This document shows positions 1 through 8,705 of a stretch of 64,000 bases of DNA, piece by piece (positions within the stretch are counted from its first letter, which is position 1; every line of letters starts with the position of its first letter). The stretch is from Chryseobacterium takakiae (GTDB lineage: Bacteria > Bacteroidota > Bacteroidia > Flavobacteriales > Weeksellaceae), in assembly GCF_900129385.1 (NCBI RefSeq), contig NZ_FQVO01000003.1, positions 1 to 64,000 on the forward strand, in the 5' to 3' direction. The notes under the pieces were generated by a model. That model did no database searches, had not been told where the DNA came from, and was given only the letters and a program-made list of their open reading frames with translations. The translations under genes and the position numbers were made by a program.

Positions 1-61
1 ATATATGACTGATTACCAGATAAATATACAAAATACTCGCTAATATTACAACTTTTTTTAA

Positions 62-91
62 TAAAAAAAACCGCCTCAGTTGTGAGACGGC
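62..91 (-). terminator. Rho-independent terminator of the toxin/immunity locus
   Basis: An 8-bp hairpin (arms 71-78 and 83-90, loop of four, one G-T pair) is followed on the minus strand by a run of eight T. It lies about 60 nt after the stop of the last minus-strand gene and is the likely transcription end of that locus. Confidence 0.8.
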
Positions 92-151
92 TTCTATTAT
101 TTTGAGCGCCACCAAAGAAACACGCATATTTCTTTTTTATTTGCTCTTCTT

Positions 152-574
152 TCATAATAAAGAATTTAATCGTTTTTCTTTTCCTGTTATAAAATCTTGA
201 AAATAAACGTGAATTATTTTTATGGTATCCCAAATATTAGCTTCTGTAGCTTCTGGGGAGGCATATACAGAAGTGTCGTTATTTAAGCCTAGTTCTTTAA
301 AAACATTAGCTTTCTTACCATAATCCTGAACTATTTTTTCTAATGCCGTGCTTTCATCAATGTTACAATCTCTGCCATTAAAAGATAACAATGTAAAAGA
401 AACATCATTTTCATAACCATTTTCTATATATATTTCAGATTTAGGGAATATAATACTCACGCCATCAGCATCTTCCTCTAATATATATTCTGCGGGCCAA
501 CTAAATTCTTTCATTACTTTTTCGACTATTGAAATACTAAAATAGTTTTTTGGTATGTACATTTTATTTTCCAT
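152..574 (-). CDS. Hypothetical protein, probable immunity protein of the orphan toxin module
   Basis: A 140-residue acidic cytosolic protein with no signal peptide or membrane segment. I do not recognise a named family. It starts 2 nt after the stop of the displaced toxin tip upstream, so the two are read from one transcript and probably coupled. In polymorphic toxin loci the short gene directly after a toxin C-terminus is normally its immunity gene, which is the basis for the call; nothing in the residues themselves proves it. A strong terminator follows about 60 nt downstream, making this the last gene of the locus. Confidence 0.6.
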   Translation of the reverse strand: MENKMYIPKNYFSISIVEKVMKEFSWPAEYILEEDADGVSIIFPKSEIYIENGYENDVSFTLLSFNGRDCNIDESTALEKIVQDYGKKANVFKELGLNNDTSVYASPEATEANIWDTIKIIHVYFQDFITGKEKRLNSLL

Positions 575-576
575 AA

Positions 577-1281
577 TTATTTAATTTTTGTTGCTAAATG
601 TCCTTCTATTTTGTAACCGTTTTGTGATAAATATTCTACTTCTCTGCTAAAGATAGTAGGTATCTTATTTCCTTTATTATCAAGGACAAATTCTTTTCCT
701 ACTTTAACATATTTTCCAGCATCAGAAATCGGATCGGTTACAAAACGTATTGGATCTCCTCTTTTTATAGCTTCGTCTAGCCAAGGTTTATTGGCTTGTT
801 CCCAAAATTCATCAGTTACTTTTCTATAATATTTGTTTTTATCAATGCTCTCCAAATATTTATATTTTTCTAGCAACTCACCCCATTTGAAAGACCGAAG
901 AATATTAATTCCCCCTTTGTTTACACCCATCTTGGTAACTCCTTCTAAAACTTCACCTCTTCTTGCAACGCTATTTACATCAGAAAGAATTCCTGTTACA
1001 GTAGTTGTTCCCTCTGCTGATAAAACTATAGTATTTCCACCAAATAATACGCTTTTTTTGCTTCCTATTAACTCTAAATACTTCCCTTTTAAAAACGTCC
1101 CAAACTCTTTTCCTGTCTCTGGGTTTATAATTTTTTGGGGAGAAGATATTCTAACTTCATCAAAAGGCGCTTTTTCTTCTATTTTCTTCTCTGCTTCTTT
1201 TACAGCCTGCTCTTTTGCTTCCTTGGTTTTTCCTGTTTCCAGAGCTTCTTTGGCAGATATGGTAATAACAAAGAGGCTATC
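577..1281 (-). pseudogene. Orphan polymorphic-toxin C-terminal module (no start codon of its own)
   Basis: The frame is open from just after a TGA at 1282-1284 to the stop at 577 (about 234 codons). A plausible ATG occurs only internally at 930, giving 117 residues. The first ~30 residues repeat the pre-toxin segment of the 725-residue toxin gene (residues about 524-553): both read AKEAL, GKTKEA, AVKEAE and EEK in order. After that the sequences diverge completely. The tail (WEQANKPWLDEAIKRGDPIRF, then an FSREVEYL motif) resembles C-terminal tips of Bacteroidota polymorphic toxins as I remember them. This is the classic layout of a displaced toxin tip kept as a recombination donor, followed by its immunity gene. 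It is probably not translated as a full protein unless it recombines or the internal ATG is used. Confidence 0.7.
1171..1258. repeat. Toxin-junction repeat, copy 1 (orphan module)
   Basis: This 88-bp segment aligns without gaps to 2151-2238 inside the main toxin gene, at a constant offset of 980 bp. By hand count 74 of 88 positions match (about 84%). Similarity ends abruptly at both sides. The shared block encodes the linker just before the toxin tip, so homologous recombination across it would exchange the main tip for the orphan one. Confidence 0.85.
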
Positions 1282-1302
1282 TCAAAAGTGAAATAGCCTC
1301 TT
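1271..1302 (-). terminator. Hairpin terminator after the first immunity gene
   Basis: Perfect 10-bp arms (1271-1280 and 1293-1302) with a 12-nt loop lie directly downstream of the minus-strand immunity gene that ends at 1315. The tail is only weakly T-rich (TGTTATT). The same sequence marks the left border of the orphan toxin module, and its arm also resembles the end of some insertion sequences, so it could be a relic rather than a dedicated terminator. Confidence 0.55.
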
Positions 1303-1314
1303 ATTCTAAAAAAA

Positions 1315-1620
1315 TTATTCTGTTAATAACTTTTTTTCATTTTCCATAAATTTTTTGAACTTCGCTAAGTATTCATATATCTCTGAATTGGAAAAAGAAA
1401 GCTCTCCAACTACAGGAGCATTTTGCAAAACAGATTTAAATTCAAAATCTGCATTATTTGCTGCCCAAGTCAAGGCTTTATAAATTGCCTTTCTATCCGA
1501 TAAGGCTTTTCTAGTCATAAGTTTATCTACCACTTTTTCATTGAAAATAACTTCTTCCAAAGTTTTAACGTGATACAGTTCAAATAAAAGACCTGCTATG
1601 TAAAATTTATTTTTATCCAT
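1315..1620 (-). CDS. Hypothetical protein, probable immunity protein for the 725-residue toxin
   Basis: A 101-residue, helix-rich cytosolic protein without signal peptide. It begins 11 nt after the stop of the large toxin gene and ends before a hairpin. I recognise no family. Its position as the short gene immediately following a toxin C-terminus supports an immunity role, binding and neutralising the toxin tip in the producing cell. Evidence is positional only. Confidence 0.6.
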   Translation of the reverse strand: MDKNKFYIAGLLFELYHVKTLEEVIFNEKVVDKLMTRKALSDRKAIYKALTWAANNADFEFKSVLQNAPVVGELSFSNSEIYEYLAKFKKFMENEKKLLTE

Positions 1621-1631
1621 TATAATTTAAT

Positions 1632-3809
1632 TTAAAATCCGTCACTTAATTTAATATTTTTAGTATTTACACCTTTTTCTTCCAAGACTTTAATAAGTTG
1701 TTTATTAATATCTTCAGGAGGTCTATAATGTCCACTCTTTCTTGTTACTTCTTCAATAACACCTTTCGTTACCTTTAATTCACCTGCACTTGCTACAGGA
1801 TTGCCTGATAAAAAACTAGAATGATGAAACTCACCAAACTCTTGATATTTGGATGCAAAAATTTGTCCGTTTTCATCCATTACAAAAATTGCTTTTCCAT
1901 CACCGAATAAATTTCCAGCATCAGTTGTATCAAACAAATTTCCGGAATTATCATAAATCTTTCCTTCTTTTACAGACAGTTTAAACTCTATTCGTTCATA
2001 TTTATTTAAATATTTCACTGCTTTTGGAGCACACCAACCTTTGCCAGTTTCTTCTTTTAGAAACATTTTATCCATTTCTTTGAGTTTTAATCTAAAAGGC
2101 AGCTTATGTTTTTTTATTTCTACCTCCTCAATCTCTTCATAAAGAGGTGTTTTTTCTTCTAACTTCTGCTCTGCTTCTTTTACCGCTTTCTCCGTTGCTT
2201 CTTTGGTTTTGCCAGATTCTAAAGCTTCTTTGGCAGATTGGGAGATGTGTTTTCCTTCTTCTTCTGTTAGTTCCTCTACCGTTTCTTTCACCAACTTTTC
2301 TTCGGTTTCTTCTATGATTTCCTCTACCGCTTCTTTTTCTACTACTGTTCCTATTTTTGCTGCTTTTGAGCCTTTTAAAACAGGAACAAGAAACGTAAGA
2401 ATATCCGGAACTAATTCTCCCAACTCTTTCAGAAAAAAGTAGCTTTTCCCTTCATACGTTAAATACCATTTCCCAAAATCTAACAATATTTTGTAGAGCT
2501 TTTTGTAAATTTTACTTAACAATTCAAATGTATTATAAAAAAGAGCATTAACAAAATTTTCAAATTGTTCGGTGAGTTTATCCGTCATTCTGAAGCCTAT
2601 TTCATCTCTTAATATAAGGATAACTATCGCAACCAAATCACACAACCCAGCCACAAATTCTAATATTCCGTTATAAAGCCCCACATAAAAAGCATGATAG
2701 TGTTTTATAATGGTTTGGAAACTTCCGTCAGGAATATAAATTTCAGCAAGATTTTCAAGATAGCTATCTGTTATCTTCTGGCATTTGTCTATATTTTGCT
2801 CAAGCCATTTTTTTACCACTTTGGAAACGGGATCGTCATGAGTAATTTTCTTATCAATCTCTGATTTCAAAGCGTCATAAGGTTTATTAAAATATTCTTT
2901 CAATGATTTCACCCGATCTTCCTTCTTGTCATAAAAAATATAATTAGGTAAAAAAGCGGGAGTATATTCTTTTTCGGGCAAATCGCCATTCCAATATTTA
3001 GCTTCTTTGTATTTTTTAGTTCTTAGCCAGTGTCCAATTCCAAAAGCCCAATCGTGTAATTTAAAATCTAAATATTCTCCTCCTTTTACAATAAGCATAA
3101 ACCAAGAAAAGTCATCAAACTTGTGATTATTATATTCATACTGAATCGCTTTAATCATTAGATCTTTAAAATCTGGTGTACTCTGTTCTTGTTCCACCGC
3201 TTGTACTGTTTGTGCTGATACACTAGCTTCCCATGCTCTTTTAATAAATTCTTCTGCAATATCTTTAGGATCATTATCATTCCATGGCAGCTCTCTAAAA
3301 TACTTATCCTTTAAATCATCTAATACGGCTGGTCCAAATTTTACCCTTACAATTTTCCCAAAATCAAATTTACCATCGTCTGTTTCTATGAAAACTAAGA
3401 CTTCAAAAGGTCTATTAGAATTAGGTAGATTCTGTGGGTCTTCATACATTTTTATGACTTCTTCTCCATCAGGATGAGCATATACTATAAAATTATACTT
3501 TGATGTATCTGAAAAAGCACCATAAGCATCTGCTTGGCTATATGAAACCCTTTTTGAAATATCAGCAATCGTAAGATTTCTTTTCTCTATTATTTTTGAA
3601 GCTCCAAAAATATCTTTTGCCCATTCATGAATATTTTTTTCCCAGTATTGCCCAAAAGGACTATTCTTGAAAGAACTCATTTCCTCAAAAGATTTATTAG
3701 CAATCTCCTGCAATGGATTTTTATTTCCTTCAAACCCTTGTGTTACTTCTTCAAAAGGCAGTATTTTATATCCGGATAAATCTCCGAATTCGTCATCAAA
3801 TTTTTCCAT
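1632..3809 (-). CDS. Polymorphic-toxin-like effector with exchangeable C-terminal domain
   Basis: 725 residues with no signal peptide. The N-terminal half is unfamiliar. A hydrophobic stretch at about 373-405 (two short segments separated by Asp) could insert in a membrane. A Glu/Lys-rich helical linker follows at about 475-555 and contains the 88-bp block duplicated in the orphan module. The C-terminal ~150 residues form a separate domain containing DTTDAGNLFGDGKAIFVMDE, then HHSSFLSGNPVASAGEL and SGHYRPP. I remember this set of motifs from C-termini of other Bacteroidota polymorphic toxins and, in part, from plant IQM proteins; its activity is unknown to me. The start overlaps the preceding nucleotidyltransferase gene by 14 nt, indicating translational coupling. 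Followed by a likely immunity gene. Confidence 0.65.
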   Translation of the reverse strand: MEKFDDEFGDLSGYKILPFEEVTQGFEGNKNPLQEIANKSFEEMSSFKNSPFGQYWEKNIHEWAKDIFGASKIIEKRNLTIADISKRVSYSQADAYGAFSDTSKYNFIVYAHPDGEEVIKMYEDPQNLPNSNRPFEVLVFIETDDGKFDFGKIVRVKFGPAVLDDLKDKYFRELPWNDNDPKDIAEEFIKRAWEASVSAQTVQAVEQEQSTPDFKDLMIKAIQYEYNNHKFDDFSWFMLIVKGGEYLDFKLHDWAFGIGHWLRTKKYKEAKYWNGDLPEKEYTPAFLPNYIFYDKKEDRVKSLKEYFNKPYDALKSEIDKKITHDDPVSKVVKKWLEQNIDKCQKITDSYLENLAEIYIPDGSFQTIIKHYHAFYVGLYNGILEFVAGLCDLVAIVILILRDEIGFRMTDKLTEQFENFVNALFYNTFELLSKIYKKLYKILLDFGKWYLTYEGKSYFFLKELGELVPDILTFLVPVLKGSKAAKIGTVVEKEAVEEIIEETEEKLVKETVEELTEEEGKHISQSAKEALESGKTKEATEKAVKEAEQKLEEKTPLYEEIEEVEIKKHKLPFRLKLKEMDKMFLKEETGKGWCAPKAVKYLNKYERIEFKLSVKEGKIYDNSGNLFDTTDAGNLFGDGKAIFVMDENGQIFASKYQEFGEFHHSSFLSGNPVASAGELKVTKGVIEEVTRKSGHYRPPEDINKQLIKVLEEKGVNTKNIKLSDGF
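2151..2238. repeat. Toxin-junction repeat, copy 2 (inside the main toxin gene)
   Basis: Partner of the 88-bp block at 1171-1258 (about 84% identical by hand count, constant 980-bp offset). It encodes roughly residues 524-553 of the toxin, just before the variable C-terminal domain. Confidence 0.85.
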
Positions 3810-4164
3810 TTTCTTTGTTTTTAGTTGTTAGGCATTCTAATTCATTGATGGGAAAAAGTTCTTTGGTGGTCATATTTTCGATGAATTTTTTGGCTTGGCT
3901 TTCGTCCAACACCAAAAGATCCAGGTGATACTCTTCATCTAACAGAACTCTTGCATTTTTAAGCTTACATTGTGCCTGTACCAATACATCCCAGTCTTTC
4001 CCTTCCAGTTCGTTCCAGCGCTCCACAGGAAGCCTTCCCCTGCTCCCGAAAAGTAGTATCTTTTCTACGGCAGTAATCTCGCTAATCTTGTCTTTCAGAC
4101 GCGTGAGGATATAAGGCAGCACTTTATCGTGCTGCCAAATAGCCTCGGGTTTTACCCGACTCAT
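3796..4164 (-). CDS. Small nucleotidyltransferase-fold protein in the toxin operon
   Basis: 122 residues. It carries the polymerase-beta-type nucleotidyltransferase signature: G40-S41 in LFGSRGR, the metal-binding pair D57 and D59 in KDWDVLV, and a third acidic residue D82 in HLDLLVLD. All three acidic positions of the family are present, so it may be catalytic, transferring a nucleotide to RNA or protein. The spacing between GSR and DWD is longer than in minimal MNT antitoxins as I know them. The 3' end overlaps the toxin gene by 14 nt, and the gene lies 38 nt after the 1353-residue gene. Its role could be toxin modification, antitoxin action or adaptor function; the sequence does not decide. 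Confidence 0.65.
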   Translation of the reverse strand: MSRVKPEAIWQHDKVLPYILTRLKDKISEITAVEKILLFGSRGRLPVERWNELEGKDWDVLVQAQCKLKNARVLLDEEYHLDLLVLDESQAKKFIENMTTKELFPINELECLTTKNKENGKI

Positions 4165-4202
4165 TTCTAGAAATTTTAGATTTTTAAGTTCTAAATTTTA
4201 GA

Positions 4203-7200
4203 TTACACCAAGAATTTGCTCAAAGGAACTTTATCCAAATATTCCGCTTTTGGAATAACCTGTCCGTCCTTATCCAGAATTCTTTCGTATCCATATCGAT
4301 CATATTCTGGAGATGCCATCTTCAAATAAGCATTATGTAAATCCACAGAGAATTTTAACAGTTCGTGTCCTCCCAGAGAATCATCTCCACCCGGTTTTGT
4401 GAACGTAAAGTTTTTAATTTTACTTACGTTGATTTTGAAAGTGATTCCATTGTTTCCGGTAGAGCGTGCTTCAACTCCTTCTATTTGAGAAATTTCCTCA
4501 GCCAAAGTCTTTAATACAATTTCTGACGATTGAGTTCCTAACCAAGATGCATCCCTGTCAATGTTAATGATATTGCCTAAACATTCGTATTTTCTTGGAA
4601 ACACTTGGTAATTATCCATATCTTTTATGGTATTAAGATAATTATTCAATCCTCCCTGAAAACTAATCTCCATCCACTTGTCTCCGGATTGCCCGATTTG
4701 GTTTTGGTTCAGTTCAAAATTGCTTCCGCACATTTCGCCCAGATTATCATCGAACTTCACGCCCGGTTCGCAATTGCAAGGCAATGCTTTTTCTACTCTC
4801 AAACCGATAGAATCTGCCTGAAGAATGGTAAGCGATGTTGGTATTTTCTCTCTCCATGGTTCTCCTTCTTTGGTTGCTTTCGGAGATCTCATTTCATCTA
4901 CAATAGACAAGAATAATGGATCGTCAATTACTGGAACTTCTCCACCATTCCAGATTTGTCCTGTTGCAAGGAAATGTCTTACTGCTTCTTCAAAGCCCGG
5001 TCTTACAGTTACAATCACTCTTGCCATCCCTGACTGCATAAATGCTCTGAATGTAGGATCATTATCATCAAACTGATACAAATCTGCCCACGATTTTCTC
5101 TCTCCCCAATAATATGGATAGAAATAGTAGCTCATGATTTCCCACTCAAAGGCCTGCTCCATAAACTTCACAAACGCAGCATACTGATCCAGTTTCCCGT
5201 CTACTTTAATATCTGTATTCAGGAAGGTTTCTTCTCCGGAAGAATATCCGTTGTTATAGTATTTCCCTCTACCGAATGTAAGGTCTACGTTAGGATTTTG
5301 TTCCAGCATATACGAAATACAGTTTCTTCTTAAGATCGTGTTTTCTATTTTTCTGTAGAAGCCCGGATTTGAACCTTTGATCTGTACTCCCATTGCTTTT
5401 GCGTCTGCTAATGCTTGTTCATACTTGGATAACTCTGCCTGATAGGCCTCAATAATTTTGTTGAAAGCTTTTTGTAACCAGGCATTTTTAAATTCCAACG
5501 TAGGAGTACATTCAGCAATTACAGTTAATGCAAATGTTCCACAGTCAAATGCTTTATAGGAAACTGCCATATTCTCTCTGATTCCTCCCAATCCGCTAAA
5601 AGCAATATCCTGCTGATTAAAGTGTCTTTCCCATTGTCTGTTATAGTATTTATTACCAATACAAACAGAAACTCCGGATCCTTCCATTCCATCAGGGTGG
5701 AAATCGAAAGCAACACTTGCTCTTGCTGTATGAACTTCATATCCTTCAGGTACAACAATATTATCACTTCCTGTTGTAAAATATCCCGGACTTGTATAAT
5801 TTCCATGAAAACCTTTCGAAACATTAAATTTTGCAGATGGTTTCTCATCTATTTCTACATTATAACGCCCTAACCAATACTTTAGAATAGTTTCTCCTGA
5901 AGTCCCATCCAAAGACATGAAGTTTTCCATTTTATGGATGGTTGATTCTCTTGGATCTACCGGCTTTATTAATTGGTTTTCCGTATTTTTGGAAATCTTC
6001 ATTCCTAAACTGTGAAGTTTCGCCGGTTCGGGAATCATAAATTCAAACATCATACGTTTGCCATAGTTGTAGATTTGGTTTTTCACTACCTTATCTATCC
6101 AACGGTAAACTCCAACTACGTGATTGCTCCCTTTGGTATTGTCAAATCCGTGCTTATTGTTTTCTTCATATTCTTCCAGAATTTTATCAATTCGCTCTTC
6201 TTTTACCTTGGTAATAATTCTGTCCAACGCTCTTGCAGTGATATCCTTGGCTTCAGTCACCGCCTGTCTGTTACTTTCTTCTTTCGAGTTGTGGGTAGCA
6301 TAATTGGCACTTACGTTTAATCCAAACTCTGCAGGCGATGTCCTCCATTTCGCATAGAATCCTGCCTGAACTCCGAAATCTCTGGATTCCTGTAGAATTT
6401 TAGCCACTTCACTCTGCATTTCATGTCTTTCTGTAGAGGTAGTATCAGTCAGTTTTTCTTTTTCTGATTCTGAGGATTTTGTAGTTTGAGATTCGTTACG
6501 TTTTAATCTTCTTGTCGCTCTTTCCTTATACTCCCTTGCCATAATGTTTTCGATGTGCGCCACATCTCCTTCCACATAACAGTAGGTAGATTGTTCTACT
6601 TTTTTGTAATCGGTAATTCCGATGTTTTTCATCCCGAATCCTGATGGAATAAATGCTCCTGCAGAAGTAACTGTCGGATTTTCCGGGTTCTCAGGATTTT
6701 CCGAGTCGACAGGTTGCACAGGAGTAAATGCTGCACTTCCCTTGAAAACACCTTGCTTAAGCACTCGGTCAATATCAGAATTATCTCTGATCAAAGTAAC
6801 ATCCAGATTATAGGTTTTACCATCATCTAAAACCATTTCACCCTTTAGGATAAACCCACCTGTATTAGCCGTTTGTAAAGCAGGTATTCCCGTTCCGTTA
6901 TAAAAAAGGAAATTCACTCCGTTTACTGCCTGAAATATATTGGTGGAGGTAATCTCCGTTCCGTTAATGGTTACTTTATAAGATCCGGAAACAATATTGT
7001 GGGTATAATTATCCACCGTAAGCATGATAAACCATTCTGAAGTTCCTCTGCTATACGTTTTTACACTATATGGGATCCACCCATTGGTGTTGGCAGAATT
7101 GGTTACCGGAATAACTACACCTCCTACCGTTGTAGAAACCTGCTGATTAAGCATCGTATTGTCTAAAATGGTTTGCTGTAATAGCTGATTATTCTGTGTA

Positions 7201-8264
7201 ATACTTTGGGAAAGATCAGCAAAAGAAGAGATATCGGACAAAGCTGAACCGGGCTCTGAACTTCCTAAAACTCTGTTTAATGCAGAAATGTGTTCTTCAT
7301 TTAAGTTTCTTAGTAATTCTTCTTCCTGTATTTCAGGTCTGAATTGAAAATCAAATTCAGGAAGCTCAGGAGCTGGAACATAAGGAAGTTTTGTCAATTC
7401 TTCTTTATTTCCCGCTTCAAGAATTAACTTCTTTTGATATTCTAATTCTGCTAAACGTGCTTGATATTCTTTTCTCACAGGTTTTACTTCTCTTTCGTAA
7501 GAACTTAAAGCCTCTTCATGAGCCGTTTGGTATTCTTTTTTGTAAGCTTTTTCCAGCTTTTCTAAAGCGGCAGATAAATTTTGATTTTCCTGAAGCTGAA
7601 TTTTAGCTTCTGCAAACTTCATGCTTTTATCATTATATGCTACCTTTGGAGTGCTTTGTGCTACTTTAGAAGCTGTTCCGGATGACACGGAAGATCCCTT
7701 TACTACTTTGAATAGCTCTTTTGGAAGGACTACTTTTGCCTTGATTATATCATTATATGTTTCTTCATCCCCATGGGTATAAAAAGAGAGAATATGATTA
7801 AGATGTAAAAACTGCATTAAGGTTTCTTTTGCATAAAAATCTTTTTGGGTCACTACCTGATAAACCAAGTTGTCCCAAAGGCTCGAGTCTATCGCAAGCA
7901 TTGATTTTTTAGTTGTTAGCAGATAGTTTCTGTATTCCGAAATTTTTGCATCAAATTCAACTTTAGTTGCTGTTGCTTTATTTCTCGCTACCCAAACGGC
8001 CAAGTCATAAAATACAGTATCTTTTACTTTTAATGTTTGTTCTGTTTCTATTTTTAAAGGAAGAGATGACGGAGTTTCGCAAAGCTTTTGTAAAGTCGTT
8101 GATGAATTAAGTTTAGCATCAAATATTCCTTTTTGGGCATCTTTTCTAAAGATAAACCTTCTTTCTAAATTTTTAGGATCAGATAATTCTACGTTTCTAC
8201 TGGTTGCGAATCTGAATAATGTCTGCGACGCGTTATTATTGGTGTTTAAATTGTTTGTTGACAT
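4203..8264 (-). CDS. Very large protein of unknown family in the toxin locus
   Basis: 1353 residues, no signal peptide and no clear membrane helix. Residues about 200-330 are a charged, coiled-coil-like region. About 340-560 is Asn/Thr/Gly-rich and looks beta-stranded (repeated NGT/NGV turns), followed by a short PENPEN linker near 530. Near 555-590 there is a conspicuous segment containing YVEGDVAHIENIMAREY followed by a strongly basic and Ser/Glu-rich stretch. The C-terminal third contains many aromatic residues (YYFYPYYWGERKSW) and a CNC pair near 1210. Residues and size fit a structural or carrier protein rather than an enzyme, and I see no catalytic motif. It heads the minus-strand operon that includes the nucleotidyltransferase and the toxin, so a role in packaging or delivering the toxin is a reasonable but unproven guess. 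Confidence 0.6.
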   Translation of the reverse strand: MSTNNLNTNNNASQTLFRFATSRNVELSDPKNLERRFIFRKDAQKGIFDAKLNSSTTLQKLCETPSSLPLKIETEQTLKVKDTVFYDLAVWVARNKATATKVEFDAKISEYRNYLLTTKKSMLAIDSSLWDNLVYQVVTQKDFYAKETLMQFLHLNHILSFYTHGDEETYNDIIKAKVVLPKELFKVVKGSSVSSGTASKVAQSTPKVAYNDKSMKFAEAKIQLQENQNLSAALEKLEKAYKKEYQTAHEEALSSYEREVKPVRKEYQARLAELEYQKKLILEAGNKEELTKLPYVPAPELPEFDFQFRPEIQEEELLRNLNEEHISALNRVLGSSEPGSALSDISSFADLSQSITQNNQLLQQTILDNTMLNQQVSTTVGGVVIPVTNSANTNGWIPYSVKTYSRGTSEWFIMLTVDNYTHNIVSGSYKVTINGTEITSTNIFQAVNGVNFLFYNGTGIPALQTANTGGFILKGEMVLDDGKTYNLDVTLIRDNSDIDRVLKQGVFKGSAAFTPVQPVDSENPENPENPTVTSAGAFIPSGFGMKNIGITDYKKVEQSTYCYVEGDVAHIENIMAREYKERATRRLKRNESQTTKSSESEKEKLTDTTSTERHEMQSEVAKILQESRDFGVQAGFYAKWRTSPAEFGLNVSANYATHNSKEESNRQAVTEAKDITARALDRIITKVKEERIDKILEEYEENNKHGFDNTKGSNHVVGVYRWIDKVVKNQIYNYGKRMMFEFMIPEPAKLHSLGMKISKNTENQLIKPVDPRESTIHKMENFMSLDGTSGETILKYWLGRYNVEIDEKPSAKFNVSKGFHGNYTSPGYFTTGSDNIVVPEGYEVHTARASVAFDFHPDGMEGSGVSVCIGNKYYNRQWERHFNQQDIAFSGLGGIRENMAVSYKAFDCGTFALTVIAECTPTLEFKNAWLQKAFNKIIEAYQAELSKYEQALADAKAMGVQIKGSNPGFYRKIENTILRRNCISYMLEQNPNVDLTFGRGKYYNNGYSSGEETFLNTDIKVDGKLDQYAAFVKFMEQAFEWEIMSYYFYPYYWGERKSWADLYQFDDNDPTFRAFMQSGMARVIVTVRPGFEEAVRHFLATGQIWNGGEVPVIDDPLFLSIVDEMRSPKATKEGEPWREKIPTSLTILQADSIGLRVEKALPCNCEPGVKFDDNLGEMCGSNFELNQNQIGQSGDKWMEISFQGGLNNYLNTIKDMDNYQVFPRKYECLGNIINIDRDASWLGTQSSEIVLKTLAEEISQIEGVEARSTGNNGITFKINVSKIKNFTFTKPGGDDSLGGHELLKFSVDLHNAYLKMASPEYDRYGYERILDKDGQVIPKAEYLDKVPLSKFLV

Positions 8265-8705
8265 TTTTTTGTAAATTTGTTTAGTTATTGATTGGTAAAA
8301 CCAATGCTTTTTTGCAGATCGATATTGGTTTTACGCTCGTTAAAGTTTTTAAAGGGCACTTTTTAGTAGTGTGATCTTTGAAAATTTAGCTTTATTTTTT
8401 AAGGTGGTTTCCGGCTAATGGATGTCCACCTTACTTTTTAATCGGGAGCATATTTTTAGTTGTTAATGATTAATTGTTAATTTTTTTTCTGTTTCTTTAT
8501 TGTTTATGTTGCAAACCTAACGGAGTGGTTCGCCGATTTCTATGAGACAAAGAAATGTACTGTTGTATCAAATTGACGTTTTGAAAAAAAGGTTAAATTT
8601 TTTTTCTGCTTTTCAATTTTATTTCTTTTGCACTTTTTCTATTTGGTTTTACTTCATCGTATATAAGCTATCATGCTAATTTTTTGTATTTATAAGGTTT
8701 ATCAC
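8265..8705 (-). promoter_or_regulatory. Long structured 5' leader and promoter region of the 1353-residue gene
   Basis: This 441-bp gene-free stretch contains, reading away from the start codon: an 11-bp perfect inverted repeat (8295-8305 with 8324-8334); a 7-bp hairpin with an 18-nt loop (8401-8407 with 8426-8432); and copy 1 of the locus repeat (8507-8603), inside which the minus strand has a TAGGTTTG box (8512-8519) fitting the flavobacterial -7 consensus. No good -33 TTG lies 16-20 nt before that box. If transcription starts there, the leader would be about 240 nt long and structured. Confidence 0.5.
8507..8603. repeat. Locus repeat, copy 1, upstream of the 1353-residue gene
   Basis: A ~97-nt sequence that recurs with two one-base gaps and about 15-20 substitutions at 10395-10495. 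Shared landmarks are TGTTGCAAACCT, GATTTCTATGAG, CAAAGAAA, TGTAC, GACGTTT and a final run of T. It is noncoding in all frames as far as I can see and sits in the upstream region of a minus-strand gene in both cases. Confidence 0.8.

Noticed and set aside
833..1291. 152-residue open frame on the plus strand
   Set aside because: It is antisense to the orphan toxin tip, whose minus-strand reading matches the main toxin; the plus-strand translation is hydrophobic-random with no family features.
4605..4916. Plus-strand frames within the 1353-residue gene
   Set aside because: All are antisense to a continuous 4-kb coding frame and show no family resemblance.
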